Below, piece after piece: positions 9,101 through 21,906 of a DNA stretch of 64,000 nt. Source of the DNA: Closterium sp. Naga37s-1 (taxonomy: Eukaryota > Streptophyta > Zygnematophyceae > Desmidiales > Closteriaceae); the NCBI GenBank assembly GCA_947471745.1, contig CANJKZ010000724.1, forward strand, positions 2,960,501 to 3,024,500, in the 5' to 3' direction. The translations under genes were made by a program, and so were the position numbers. The stretch's first letter is position 1. Every line of letters starts with the position of its first letter. The notes under the pieces are model-generated. The model saw only the letters and a program-made list of their open reading frames with translations. It was not told the DNA's origin and did no database searches.

Positions 9101-11165
9101 GGGGGAGGGGGGCAGCGCGGTAGGGGAAGAGACGGTAGTATGGAACCGACACGTCAAACGTGACGTCCTGGGAGAACAGAACACGGCGCGAGGTGGGGTG
9201 GTAAAACTGCCAACCAGGCGCGTCACGGGGGAAGCCAAGGAAGACGTAGGGAACAGCACGAGAGGACAGCTTGTCCGCAGACAAGTCTCGGACGAAAGCC
9301 CGAGATCCCCAGACACGGAACGCAGACGCATCGCCAACCTTCCCCGTCCACCGCACTGTGGGGGAGGTCTCCAGCAAGGAGACCCGGGGCTGAAGGTTGA
9401 TCTGCTGCGCCGCGTACTGAACCGCAAACGGCCACAGAAAATGGGGAGCAGCCGCATGGATCATGGACGTACGAGCGACGTCCATGACCATGCCAATGCG
9501 GCGCTCAGCAATCCCATTTTGCTGTGGAGAGGCCGGAAGCGTGAACGTCTGGCGGATGCCCCTCGCACGACAAAAGGCTCGCAGAAGGTCGGAGGAAAAC
9601 TCTCCACCTCTGTCGGAGTGCAGACGCAGAACAGGAAAGTCCGAGCCGAAACTCTCTCTGAGCTGGAGACGAGTAGCGCGGATCCAGTCGATCAACACCC
9701 CAGTGACATCACCCTTGCTGCGCAAGGGGAAGACTGTGGTGTAACGCGACTAGTCGTCAACCACCAGGAGGAAGTAACGCTCGTGACCCTGTCCACGGAC
9801 GCGGGCTGGGCCCCATACGTCCATGTGAAGAGTCTGCAGCGGAGCCTGTGTCGGCGAAAACTCGGAGGAGTGAGGAGCGGCGCGCTGCCGCCCCTCGACG
9901 CAGGGAACGCAGGTAGGGGCAGGCCCCAGAGGAAGGGGAGGGAGGGACCGGGGGAGACCAGAGACAAGGACACGGGAGGCCATGCCTCGGAGATGAGGCA
10001 GGGAGGGGTGACCAAGGTGGTGGTGCCAGAGGAGGGTCTGGTGGGACAGGAGGCGACACGAGCAGGGGGCAGACTCAGGACCAGACCTGGACGCTGCAGC
10101 AAACACCTGACCCGACGCAGCTACCTGACCAGACGCAGTAACTGGAGGAGACTCGGTAGTTAGTGTGTACAGGCTCGACCCCGGCTGACGGGTAAACGTG
10201 GCCAAGTGTCGGCCCGTCCAAGCACACGTGCAGTGGGTCACCCGCTGACTCGCAGGAGTGAACTGGTCAACTCCCCCATCCTGCAGGTCAGCACCACTCA
10301 CCAAGTTCGTAGAGAACGAGGGGAGGTAAAGACCTGACAGGGAGCCAGACGGGGCCGCTGGACACGGTAGCACAATGGAGAAGTGAGCAAGGACAGGACC
10401 CCCAGAGGGGTTTGCCAGGGAGACCGCAACCGGCCGACTAAGCGGCGTGAGTGTGGTGCGGTCGGGAAAGAAGGAGTGGGAAGCACCCGAGTCAAGGGTG
10501 AAGGTGTGCAAGACCGCAGCAGGCGCAGCACCAGAAAGAGCAGACTCACCAGCACCTGGAGCAGTAGACCCACGAGCACCTAGAGCAGCAGCCTCACCAG
10601 CACCTGGAGCAGGAGACGTACCAGCACCTAGAGTAGCAGCCTCACCAGTACCGAGAGCAGCAGACTGGAGACCGGGGTCAGGCGGCACACACAGGTAACA
10701 GGCACCCTCAGCACTAGTAGGCAATGCATACATGGTAGTGAGGATAGCATCATAGTCAAGAGCATAGACATCTACCCTCTGCCTAAGCAGCTCCACCCAC
10801 TCGGGGAGCTCAGCCACGTCACCAAACTCTGTACGCCAGGCGTCGCTCAGACGGGCGAAGCAGCGGGACTCTGTGTGACCAAACGTCCCGCAGGGCTGGC
10901 CAGTCCTAGCACTAGTGCGAATGACGTACGGGCAGCGAGCAGAACCCCGTGACCCTCCACGCTGAGCGTACCACTCACGAAGCTGCGGGGGCGAAGGGAC
11001 CGCGCGCACACGACGCTGCAGCTGCACCTGGCCACTACAAGAAGCTGCGGAACTACTCACTCCAGGACGATTCCCACTGCGGCCACCCCGACAACCCCAA
11101 CGAGCGTACCACTCACGAAGCTGTTGGGGCGTGAGGGACTCACACGGACGGCGCTGGAGCTGCAT
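6163..11165 (-). pseudogene. D: gag-pol remnant
   Basis: Recognised on the minus strand: LREWYARW and LREWYAQRGG followed by a CPYVIRTSARTGQPCG knuckle-like motif (about 10840-11165), FTLDSGASHSFF protease (about 10480), HHHLGHPSLPHL integrase zinc region (about 10010), LHSDRGGEF and QQNGIAERR integrase core (about 9520-9630), a long GGAE/GAGGA linker (about 8400-9000), YVDDLVFAT reverse transcriptase (about 7100) and RNase H (HADASWADD, about 6600). Functions are those of the copia family. A broken fossil. Confidence 0.82.
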
Positions 11166-11379
11166 CTGGCCACGGCAGGAGCAGCAGTAGCAGTAGAAAA
11201 CACAGTAGCAGTAGGAGCAGCACGAGCAGCAGTAGCAGCAGGAGCAGCAGTAGCAGTAGAAAGAGCAGTAGCAGCAGGAGCAGCAGTAACAGCAGTACGG
11301 GCAGGACAGTGCTCACCAGTGGCAAGAAGGGCAGGCGTACGACGGCGGCAACGGCGAGGCCGGCACCACTGCAGGGCGA

Positions 11380-11900
11380 GGGCTCCGCGGCAGCTGCAGG
11401 GGCGGCTGCTCCAGGGGCGGCTGCTCCAGAGGCCAGGGGCGGCTGCTGCAGGGGCGGCTGCTCCAGGGGCCAGGGGCGGCTGCTGCAGGGGCGGCTGCTC
11501 CAGGGGCCACGGGCGGCTGCTGCAGGGGCGGCTGCTCCAGGGGCCAGGGGCAGCTGCTGCAGGGGCGGTTGCTCCAGGGGCCAGGGGCGGCTGTAGAGGT
11601 CCAGGGGCGGCTTCTGCAGGGGCCAGGGGCGGCTGCAGAAGTCCAGGGGCGGTTGCTGCAGAGGGGGGGGGGGGGGGGGGGGGGGGGGGGCTGCTGCAGG
11701 GGCGGCTGCTCCAGGGGCCAGGGGCGGCTGCTGCAGGGGCGGCTGCCCCAGGGGCCAGGGGCGGCTGCTCCAGTGGCCAGGGGCGGCAGCTGCAGGGGCG
11801 GCTGCTCCAGGGACCAGGGGCGGCTGCTGCAGGGGCGGCTGCTCCAGGGACCAGGGGCGGCTGCTGCAGGGGCGGCTGCTGCAGGGGCGCGGGTTAGGGC
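11380..11900 (-). repeat. GC-rich tandem repeats in the D leader
   Basis: Variants of GGGGCGGCTGCTCCAGGGGCC recur about twenty times, with a 28-base G run at 11663-11690. They lie between primer site and gag on the minus strand. The long Pro/Ala open frames over this stretch are probably by-products of the repeat. Confidence 0.8.
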
Positions 11901-12432
11901 AGGGCGCCGCGGCGGGCAGGGGCGACGCCGCGCGGGTCCCGCAGGGGCGTCGCGACGAGCGGGGGCGACGCCCGGGTCCGGTAGGGGCGTCGCGACGCGC
12001 AGGAGTCGCGCCTCGCGGGTCCCGCAGGGGTGTCGCGACGAGGCGGGGGCGACGCGCGGGTTCCGCGGAGGCGTCGCGACGAGGGAGGGGGGACACCCGG
12101 GTGGCGACGGGGCGGGGCCGCGACTGGTGACGGGGTGGGGCCGCAAAGGGGCTGCGAAGGGGCCGCGAAGGGGCAGCGAAGGGGCCGCGAATGGGCCGCT
12201 AAGGGGCAGCGAAGGGGCCGTTAAGGGGCAGCGAAGGGGCCGCTAAGGGGCCGCGAAGGGGGCCACTAAGGGGGCCGCGAAGGGGCCACTAAGGGGCCGT
12301 GAAGGGGCAGGCCACTAAGGGGCCGCGAAATTTTCGGGCAGGACGCGAAGCGCGTTTAGGGCAGGCAAAAAAAAACTTTCGAAGGTGGGCCCTTGGAAGA
12401 AACGGTCCCACTAGGGAACCCGCTCTATACCA

Positions 12433-12556
12433 TGAGAAGAATGAGGAATGATTGACTAAGGAATGTGTGGGGTACAAGTATGAAACCCTAGAAAACCATA
12501 CCCCTTAGTGTCTACCCCACTACAGCCTAGATAGACGATAGCATATGAGTTTGACA
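12433..12556 (-). repeat. D: 5' LTR, 124 bp
   Basis: On the minus strand it runs from TGTCAAACTCATATGC to CATTCTTCTCA and is followed by the primer site TGGTATAGAGCG. It shares the family 1 core TAGGCTGTAGTGGGGTAG. Confidence 0.85.
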
Positions 12557-12565
12557 AATCTGACA

Positions 12566-12579
12566 TGGTATTAAGAGCC
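12566..12579 (+). other. E: primer binding site
   Basis: TGGTATTAAGAGCC follows the last bases of E's 5' LTR (CTGACA, 12560-12565). It is a one- or two-base variant of the initiator tRNA-Met site. Confidence 0.75.
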
Positions 12580-13215
12580 TAGGTTAGGGACCTAGGACCG
12601 CTTACCTAAAGGCCCACCGTTCCGCTAGAGGTGCCCTCGTGCGCCCTACCGTCTTAGCGCCCTCGTGCGCCTCTCTCCTAGTGTGCCCTCGCGCGCCCTC
12701 CTCTCACGCTGCTCGTTTGCAGCCCGCTAGCAGCCCGAGCGCGGCCCCGCGTTTTTAGCGCGAGTAGCTCGTTAGCCACCTAGGGCGGCCCGATGTTTTC
12801 TCGCTCGCGCCAGCAGGCCGTCGCCCGTAGGCCCCGCTCGCCCCTAGGCCGACGCTCGACCCACCGCCGCCCGCCCGCAGGTCGCAGCCCGCGCGCAGCG
12901 GCGATCGCGCGTCGGCTGCTGCAGCTCGCGCTTAGCCGCCGCACAAACGCAGCCGCGGCCCGCGCGCAGCCGCACCCTAGGCGCCGCCGCGCACCGTGCA
13001 TAGGCCCGCCGTCGCGCCGCCCTACCTGCCCGAGCCGCGCCGCCCGAGTCGCGCCGCCCTGACCGAGCCGCGCCGCCCCACCTGCAGCAACTGCTATTCC
13101 TGTTCCTGCTGTTACAGCTGTTCTTAATACTACAGTTGCTACTGCTACTGCTCTTACTGCTACTACTGTTACTGCTACTGCTACTACTGCTACAACTACT
13201 GCTGCTACTGCCACT

Positions 13216-16200
13216 ATGGCCAGTCCTACCGTTCTCACCTTTGACTCTGAGGGCCGTCCGATTAAGTTTGAAGTTTGGCTCGATGACCTGCACCTGTTCG
13301 TCCATATCACTGCCAAGGACGATGTTTCCCTGTTTGACCACACGTCCGGCGCCGCTCCCGCACCTGCTGCTACTGCTGACAGCACTGCTCGCTCACAGTG
13401 GCAGACCCGTGACGCTCATGCTCGCCTAGCCGTTCGCAGCCACCTACCGTTAGATGAGCGCGAGCACTTTGGCCAGCATAAGACCGCTAAGGAGCTGTAC
13501 GATGCTGTAGTTGCACGCTACTCCTCCCCTGCTACTGCTGCGATAGGCCGTCTCTCACTGCCCTATCTCTTCCCCGATCTGTCTGCTTTTGCCACTGTAG
13601 CTGACCTCATCACGCACCTCCGTACTAGTGATCTTCGCTACCGTGCCGCGCTTCCCCCCGATTTCCTAGCCAAGAACCCTCCCCCGATGTACCTCACACT
13701 CTATCACCTAGTCACCCGCCTCCCTGACTCCCTTCGCACTGTCAGGGACCACTTTCTCGCCCTCTCCCCTACCGACCTCACTGTCGACCTGCTCGAGAAG
13801 GAACTCCTAGCAGCTGAGAAGAGCATTGTAGCTGTAGGTGCCTCTCGTGGCGACCCTCGCGCCCCCTTCTTTGAGGGGTGCTCCCCCGTCCCCCTCCTCC
13901 CCTCCATTGCATCTGCTACTGCTGTCGACTACCTCGGTGCTGAGGGGGTCGGGGCTGTGTCTGCTCCTAGTGGGAGGCACTAGGGCGGCAGGGGCAAGGG
14001 GGGCAGGGGTGGCGGAGGGGGCGGCGGGGGCGGCGGTGGTGGAGGGGGTGGAGGGGGCGGGGGTGGTGGCGGTGGTGGGAGTGGTGCTAGTGGTGGGGGG
14101 GTCAGTGGCGGAGCCGGGGGTGGTGGCGGCGGCGGTGGTGGGTTTGGCGGGGGTGGTGGTGGCAGTAGTGGCGGCAGTGGAGCTGGTGGCGGGCGCGGTG
14201 GAGCGGTGCAGCGTGGGGGGTTCGGCGGTGGCCAGAGGCAGCAGCAGCAGCGTCCCAGCGAGATCCCGTCGCCCCAGCAGCTCTGTGAGTGGTACTCTCA
14301 GCGTGGGGGGTCAGGGGGTGGTGGTACCTGCCCGTACGTCATCCGCACAGGTGACCGCACTGGCCAGACCTGTGGGAGGTTTCACACGGCGCAGCGCTGC
14401 TTCTTTCGTCTCGACGACGCCTGGCGCGAGTAGTTCCCTGACGCCTTTGAGCTGCCCCGCTGGGCTGAAATGCTTAAAAAGAACATTGATATCTTTGCTC
14501 TTGATTATGATGCTATCCTTGGTGCCATGTATGCATTGACTATCAGTGTTGAGGGTGATTGTTACTTGAGTGTACCGCCAGACCCAGGTATTGGGACCAG
14601 TGAGGCTGCCGCTCTAGGTGCTAGTACGTCTGCTGCTCTAGGTCCTGGTGAGGCTGCTGCTCTAGGTGCTAGTGAGATTGCTGCTCCAGGTGCTCGTGCA
14701 TCTGCGCCTGCTGGTACTGCGTCTACTGAGGCACTGCACACCTTCACACTTGACTCGGGTGCTTCCTGCTGCTTCTTTCGTGACCGCACTGTCCTTGAGC
14801 AGCTAGCTCGGCCTGTTGCTGTCTCCCTCGCTGACCCCTCTGGGGACCCGGTCCTTGCGACCTCCTCCACTGTCGTCCCTTGTCCTGCGGTTCCGGCCGG
14901 CACCCTGTCGGGTCTTCACCTCCCCTCGTTCTCTACGAACTTGGTGGCGGGCTCTGCTCTCCAGGACGGGGGTGTTCACCAGTTCACCCCGGCCTATGAG
15001 CGTGTGACCCACTGTACGTGTGCTCGGACGGGTCGCCACCTGGCTACCTTCACTAGGCAGCCGGGGTCGGACCTGTACACACTGACCACTGAGTCCCCTC
15101 AGGTAGCTGCGTCTGCGTCTGCGTCAGGTCAGCTGTCGGCCCCCTGCTCGTGTCGCTCCCTGTCGCACCAGACCGTCCTCTGGCACCACCGCCTTGGTCA
15201 CCCCTCAGTGCAGCGCCTTCGTGGCATGCACTCCTGGTACCTTGTCTCTGGTCTTCCCAGGGTTCTCCCTCCCCTCCCACCCTCGCCTGCTCCTCCCTGT
15301 CTTCCATGTGTCGAGGGGCGGCAGCGCGCTGCTCCTCACTCCTCCTCGTTCCCTCCCACAGAGGCTCCCCTGCAGACTCTCCACCTGGACGTGTGGGGCC
15401 CAGCCCGCATCCGTGGACAGGGCCACGAGCGGTACTTCCTGCTGGTCGTCGACGACTACACGTGCTACACCACGGTCTTCCCCTTGCGCACCAAGGGTAA
15501 AGTCCCTGATGTTTTGATCCCTTGGATCCGCGCTGCTCGTCTCCAGCTCCGCGAGCAGTTCCAGTCGGACTTTCCAGTCCTGCGTCTGCACTCTGACAGG
15601 GGTGGTGAGTTTTCCTCCGACCTCTTGGCAGCCTACTGTGCGGAGCATGACATCCGCCAGACGTTCACGCTTCCGGCCTCTCCACAGCAGAATGGGGTTG
15701 CTGAGCGGCGCATTGTCTTAGTCATGGAGGTCGCTCGTACCTCCATGATCCATGCGGCTGCCCCCCATTTTCTGTGGCCGTTTGCAGTGCAGTACGCTGC
15801 GCATCAACTCAACCTCTGGCCCCGTGTCTCTGCTCCGGAGACCTCGCCCACACTGCGTTGGATGGGGGAGGTTGGCGATGCGTCGGTGTTTCGGGTCTGG
15901 GGATGTCGAGCCTCTGTCCGCGATACGTCCGCGGACAAGCTCTCCTCCCGTGCCGTTCCCTGTGTCTTCCTTGGCTGTATCCCTAACGCGCCTGGCTGGC
16001 AGTTTTACCACCCCACCTCGCGCCGTGTCTTCCCCTCTCAGGACGTCACTTTTGACGAGTCGGTACCCTTTTACCGTCTGTTCCCCTACCGCACTACGCC
16101 GCTTCCACCCCCGCCACTTTTCCTCACCCCAGGTGTCCCTTCGGTAGACCCCCTCCCTCCCCAGGGTCCTTCTCCCTCAGGTGTTTCCCAGGTAGACACA

Positions 16201-19200
16201 GTCGAGCCTGTCGAGGTAGCGGTCGACTCTGGTCCTACGAGGGGTACTGCGTCTGGGGGTGCTGAGACAGGGGGTGCTGAGACTAGGGGTGATGAGCCTG
16301 GGGGTGCTGAGACTGGGGGTGCTACACCTGGGGGTGCTGAGACTGGGGGTGCTGAGCCTGGGGGTGCTGAGATTTGGGGTGCTGAGCCTGAGGGAGCTGA
16401 GACTGACTGTGCTGCGCCTGGTGGTGCTCCCTCTTCACAGCAGCTGCGTGAGTGGTACTCTCAGCGTTACAACCTCCGGCGTGGGTCTGCTGGAGCTGGG
16501 GGTTCTGCCGGAGTTGGAGCTGGTGGTGCTGCGGGTACTGTGTCGCGACCGGAGCCTCCCTCCCCACAGCGGCTGCGTGAGTGGTACGCTCGGCGCTGCA
16601 GCCTCCGGAGCGGCGCTCCTAGCACTGGGGTGCCGCCCACTGGAGGCCCTGGTGCGGCTGGAGGTGCTGCTGGTGCTGGAGCTGGTGGAGGTGCTTCTGG
16701 TGCTAGAGTTGGAGCTGGAGGTGCTGGAGCTGCTGGAGCTACCGGTGGAGCTGAGGACGCTGGGCCTACTGGTGGTGGTGTAGCTGCTGACCCTGGGGTT
16801 GGTGCTGCAGAGGCTGGAGCTGGAGGTGCTGGCGCTCGTCCTCCTGCAGGTGCTGGAGCTGCTGGAGCTGCCGGTGGAGCTGGTGCTACTAGGGGTACTG
16901 GAGTTGGCACTACTGGAGCTGCTGGTGGTGCTACAAGAGTTGAAGCTGCTTCTGAGGGTTCTGGTGCTGTCTCTGCTGGTTCTGGGGGCGCTTCGCGGCC
17001 GCGGCCGTACTTCGTTCCGCTCCTTCAGCAGGTTCTTGGTCAGCCGCCTCCTCCTTGTCCTGCTCCCATCTTAGAGTGTCCTCCGCCTGTCCAGTCGCAG
17101 TCACAGTTACAGCCTTCCTCCCCACTCCCTGGTCCTTCTCCCTACACTAGTCCGACAGGAGGTCTTACGGAGCGTCGTGAGCCTGAGTCTCGTCCTGTGT
17201 CGCCTGAGTCTCGTTCTGCGTCACCAGTTCGTGCTGCTAGCACTGGTTGTCGTGTCCCGCGTCAGCGTCCTCCTGCTGTCCCAGGCACTCACCAGATGAC
17301 GCTTCGTCTTTTCACTGCTCCACAGCGTGTCCCTCTGCCTTCTCCTCCTGCGTCCTCTCTTCCTGCCCTTGTCGACCCGGAGTCTGACTCTCTTTGTGCT
17401 GCTAGTCCTACTGTCATGCCTCTCCTGCCCACTGCTGTCACTGACCCTTCCTTTGAGTCAGCTGCTGCGTCTGCCTTAGTTGCTGAGCTTGTCGACTTTG
17501 CTGCTCACTGTCGTCTAGACTACGCTGCGAGTCTTGTTGCTGAGTCTGAGTCTATCTGTCCTCCGTCCGTCGGGGGTGAGTGTGCTCTTGGCACGGACGT
17601 CTTTGAGGACAGGCAGGAGGAGTTTGAGTGCTTTGCCGCTGCTGTACCTCATCTTGTGTCCATGCTGATTGCACCTGAGGGAGACCCGGATGCACCACAC
17701 ATCCCGACCCCGCGCTCTTACGCTGAGGCGATCGCGGGTGAGTACTCCTCTCAGTGGCAGACAGCTATGGACGCAGAGATGGCATCCTGGAAGTCCACAG
17801 GCACTTACGTCGACGAGGTTCCCCCTCCTGGGGCGAACATCGTCAGTGGCATGTGGATTTTCAGGGTGAAGCGGCCGCCAGGTTCTCCGCCTGTCTTCAA
17901 GGCTCGTTACGTTGCTCGAGGCTTCAGTCAGCGAGAGGGAGTAGACTTCTTCCAGACCTTCTCCCCCACCCCGAAGATGACCACTCTTCGGGTGCTACTG
18001 CACGTTGCCGCTCAGCGTGACTACGAGCTTCACTCTCTTGACTTCAGCATAGCTTTCTTGCAGGGCAGCCTACACGAGGAGATCTGGCTGCGCCGCCCTC
18101 CTGGCTTCACTGGGTCGTTCCCTCCTGGTACCCAGTGGAGCCTCCGGCGGCCGGTCTACGGTCTCCGCCAGGCGCCACGTGAGTGGCACGACACACTGAG
18201 GACTACACTTGCGGCTCTTGGGTTCGCTCCTTCTACTGCTGACCCGTCGCTGTTTCCGCGCACCGACACTTCGCTGCCGCCGTTCTACATCCTCGTGTAC
18301 GTCGACGACTTGGTCTTTGCCACTGCTGACACTGAGGCTCTCAACCACATGAAGTCGGAGCTGTAGAAGAGACACACGTGCACAGACCTGGGTGAACTGC
18401 GCAGCTACCTTGGCTTGCAGATCAACCGGGACAGAGCACGGCGCACCATCATACTGACTCAGTCACACATGGTGCAGCAGGTCCTTCAGCGCTTCGGCTT
18501 CACCTGGTCCTCGACACAGGCCACTCCTCTGGCTACAGGTCACTCGCTCTCAGCTCCACCTTCGGACGAGTCCGTAGAGCCGAGTGGTCCTTACCCAGAG
18601 CTAGTTGGCTGCCTCATGTACCTGATGACTTGCACTCGTCCTGACCTTGCTTACCCTCTTGGCCTTCTGGATCGCTACGTGGCTCCTGGTCGGCATCGAC
18701 CGGAGCACATGGCTGCTGCTAAGAGGGTCTTGCGCTACTTGTGCAGTACATCGGTCATGGGGCTCGTGCTTGGAGGGAGGAGCTCAGTTGTTCTCACTGG
18801 GCACTCAGACGCTTCTTGGGTTGACGACCAGGCTACCCAGCGGTCGTCACAGGGTTACACCTTCAGCCTTGGCTCTGGTTCAGTTTCTTGGCGTTCTACT
18901 CGCTCGTCTTCAGTTCTCAGCTCCAGTTGTGAAGCTGAGATCTACGCCATAGCCATGGCTGCACAGGAGTTACGCTGGCTCACCTACCTGCTGACTGACT
19001 TAGGAGAGCGGCCTCGTTCTCCTCCAGTGCTGTACGTCGACAACAAGGCTGCCATTGCCTTGTGTGAGGAGCACAGACTGGAGCAGAGAACGAAGCATAT
19101 CGCTCTGCGTTACTTCCTGGCTCGAGAGTTGCAGCAGCGTGGTCAGCTTCGTCTGCGTTACGTGGCCACTCAGGCCAACACTGCTAATATATTCACCAAG

Positions 19201-19275
19201 GCACTTCAGTCTGGTGATCATCAGCGTTTCTGCACTCTGCTAGGGCTTGTGCCCACCTTTCCTCACTTGCTGTAG
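13216..19275 (+). pseudogene. E: gag-pol remnant
   Basis: Gag begins with MASPTVLTFDSEG at 13216, the same start as the whole copy N (MATPSVLAFDAEG). Then come a Gly-rich tract (about 13980-14210), PSPQQLCEWYSQRGG, the knuckle-like CPYVIRTGDRTGQTCGRFH motif (about 14330-14400), protease FTLDSGASCCFF (about 14750), integrase (HHRLGHPSV, LHSDRGGEF, QQNGVAERR, about 15185-15710), a GGAE linker with two further LREWY motifs (about 16230-16620), reverse transcriptase with YVDDLVFAT (about 18300) and RNase H. About three or four breaks. Confidence 0.85.
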
Positions 19276-19518
19276 GCTTTGCCTGTACTGTGATATATAT
19301 ATATATATATAGATATATATACCTGCATGCTTGCTTTGCTAGGCAGAGATCACTGTATTGTTTTGTGTTGCATATATGCCTCTGCATGTGAACTGGCCTT
19401 GTGACTCTTTGCTTGTGCTCAGTGAGTGTGGTGACGTTGTGATCCACCCTGAGCTTGCTTTGTCTTTCTTGACTTGTCTTGTGACCCCTTGCTCTCCCCC
19501 ACTTAGCCTATGGGGGTG

Positions 19519-19643
19519 TGTCAAACATTATATATGTTGCTATTCTGTAGGCTACAGTGGGTTTAGCCTTAGGGGGTACAATATTCTAGGTTTTCCTACT
19601 TGTACTCCCAATGTTACTAGTTCAAACACTTCTCATTCTGACA
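19519..19643 (+). repeat. E: 3' LTR, 125 bp
   Basis: Follows the purine tract CTATGGGGGTG and ends at TAAGG of relic C. Identical by eye to 6001-6125. A TA-repeat microsatellite lies in the untranslated region before it (about 19293-19321). Confidence 0.88.
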
Positions 19644-19648
19644 TAAGG

Positions 19649-21900
19649 TCCGCGCCCTACTTTAGCAGAGCGACGTTGACGCGAAGTATTGGCCCTACAC
19701 CATGCATCACACCGTCCGCCTTCACAACCTGCTCAGCACCACCGCCAACACCAACCATCAGTCGCCGCACGTCAAGTTCACCAGCGAAAAGGGGGACATA
19801 TCAATGCTGCGCGTCTAGGGTTGCATGGTGCAATATTGGCCCGCAACTGCGACCATAAGGAAGTTCGAACGGCGCGCACGATTGGGGGTCCACCTCGGCA
19901 TCAGCTTCAAGCACCACGCCTGTAACATCCTCGACCATGATACCTCCCGGGTGGTCACGGCGCGCGATGTCATCTTCTACGAAGACCTTACCATCAGCGA
20001 GTTCCAGCGTGATCGCTATGCGGACGGACGGACGGACTGATCGCGTGTCGGGCAAGTGGAACCAGCTTAGGAGGTATCCGCCCACCAAACCAGTGGAACC
20101 AGCTTAGAAGGTGTCTGCCCACCAGACCTTAGGATTGTCGGACGGACTGGTCGCATGTCGGGCTGCACTTGCCCTCTCCGCAGCTTCACAACTCCCGCCG
20201 ACGAATCCGAAGCCGAGCTCGCAGACTAGGACCCCACAGACCCCAACCTAGGACCACACCCATAGGACGATGAGGACGAGGACGAGGACAATGCCCCTCT
20301 TGACTCCTCCCGCGACTCCCTTCTCAGCCCCACCCCATCCAGCGCCCATAATTCCGATGACGACGTGGTGGAAGTCACCAGCGAGCACCAGCATAGCCCC
20401 GGCCTCTTTAGTCTGCAGATCCTTAGACCTTAGACAGCCGTCTCTCACCCGCCAAAGGCGGTTGAACCCATAGCCCCGCGCCAGGCACTCACCGGCCCCT
20501 ATAAAAATGAATGGCGCGTGGCCATGGACACCGAGGTTGCCACACTTGAAGCTCGTGAAACATGGGTTCTCGCTGATCGCGAAGTGCTGAAGGGGAGACG
20601 TGTTCTTTCGGGAAAATGGGTATTCCGAGTCAAATCCGCCGCTGACGAAACCATCAAATGCTTCAAAGCCCCCTGGGTCGTGCATGGTTTTGATAAACGA
20701 CACAACGTTGACTGCGACCAAACATTTGCTCGCGTCATCCGCCACGCCTCCGTCCGCATTCTTCTCGCCATCGCCATCGCGAAGCATCTCCCGCTCCGTT
20801 AGATCGACGTCAATAATGTGTTCTTATACGCACCAATCGATGCCCTCATCTTCGTTGAACAGCCGCATACCTATGGCGACGGTGATGACCGGTGTGCCAG
20901 CTCAAAAAATTGCTCTACGGCATCAAACAAGCACCGCGCCTTTGGAAGCTGTATCTCTACCTTCTGGACATCGGCTTTACCCAACTGCGCCACGACCCCG
21001 GCATGTATCGCCATCATTACCACTGCGATTATGTCCTTACACGGTGTACGTAGATGACTTCTGGTTCACGGGCACCAGCAACGAGCTTCTTGCCCAATTC
21101 GAAAAGAACCCCAGCAATCACGTCGAGATCACACAATTCATGGGCCTAAACATCTCACGCTGCTGATGCCATTCACCTCTCCGCTGCCAAGTACGCTGAA
21201 ACGCTGTCTACAACATTCAATATCCAACATGCAAACATTTTCACTCCTTACCGCACCCCGGCCACACCACATAAACCCGACACCACCCCACTCAACCCAT
21301 CCGGACACCAATTGTACCAGCAGTAGCTTGGTTGTCTCCTCTTTGCTGCAATCACCTGCAGGCCGGACTTGTCATACATTTCCAGCCAGATTCCTCAGTA
21401 CGCTAAGCGACCTGAATGGGAGAATATGTTGGACCTGCAGCGCGCACTGCAGTACTTCATCTCCACGCTGCGCATTGGCCTCACCTACTCAGCCCTCACG
21501 ACCCATGCCTTCAGCCTCGTCGACTACGTGGACGTCGATCTTGCCGCTGATCCTGCAAATCGACGCTCCCGAACAGGCTTCCTCTTCCGCCTCGAGCCCA
21601 CCGGACCAATTTCCTGGAATTTCTCAGAAGCAAGAAATGGTAACTCTCTTTTGCTACAACCGGATTCATTGCTGTCACATCAGCTGTTTGCGAAGGACGC
21701 TATGTCCAAGAGCTGTTCCACAACATCAGCGTGCTTCAAACTTCACTACAACAACCACGCTCGATCAAGATCGCGAACAAACCCTGTTTTGTCAACCGCA
21801 CCAAGCATATCGCACTACGCTACTTCTTCGTTAAAGACAAAGTTGACAAAGGCAAAGTCGTTTTGACTACGCGTCAAGACTTCGCTTCTCCATGAATGAA
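19649..21900 (+). pseudogene. C: end of integrase, reverse transcriptase and RNase H remnant
   Basis: The segment begins with sequence corresponding to the end of copia integrase (YWPYTMHHTVRLHNLL), continues through the GCMVQYWPA and ARLGVHLGIS linker region, then reverse transcriptase (VLSGKWVFRVKS, APWVVHGFD, YTVYVDDFWF) and RNase H (VDYVDVDLAADPANRRSRTG). The frame is badly decayed throughout. A short internal repeat lies at 20055-20128. Confidence 0.7.
20055..20128 (+). repeat. two 37-bp tandem copies inside relic C
   Basis: AGTGGAACCAGCTTAG...CCGCCCACCA occurs twice with a 37-bp period. The flanking CGGACGGACTG...TCGC.TGTCGGG string is also seen twice (about 20029-20051 and 20139-20162), suggesting two rounds of local duplication. 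Confidence 0.6.
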
Positions 21901-21906
21901 GGGGAG

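Larger units (their letters stand above)
6163..12556 (-). mobile_element. element D: family 1 Ty1/copia retrotransposon in the 5' LTR of E
   Basis: Read on the minus strand: 5' LTR (12433-12556), primer site (TGGTATAGAGCG, 12421-12432), a long GC-rich leader with tandem repeats, a gag part with the LREWY motif and zinc-knuckle-like region, protease, integrase, the Gly/Ala-rich linker, reverse transcriptase and RNase H. Only one LTR is seen. After D, AATCTGACA resumes the end of E's 5' LTR, which places D inside that LTR. It is broken, with several breaks. D is younger than E because it lies within it. Confidence 0.8.
6001..19643 (+). mobile_element. element E: family 1 Ty1/copia retrotransposon, interrupted by D
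   Basis: It sits in the integrase region of relic C. The 5' LTR is at 6001-6125 and the 3' LTR at 19519-19643; they are identical over 125 bp by eye, so E is young. The target duplication is CAAGG (5996-6000) against TAAGG (19644-19648), one base different. Element D occupies most of 6163-12556. E's primer site (12566), leader, gag, protease, integrase, reverse transcriptase and RNase H follow on the plus strand. It is broken, with about three or four breaks in the coding part besides the D insertion. The left border with D is unusual: 37 bp of C's flanking DNA follow the 5' LTR. Confidence 0.85.

Noticed and set aside
11140-12146. Long proline/alanine-rich open frames over the D leader
   Set aside because: They arise from GC-rich tandem repeats in untranslated leader DNA; several frames on both strands are open for the same reason. 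The same applies to 41430-42540 and 61500-62590.
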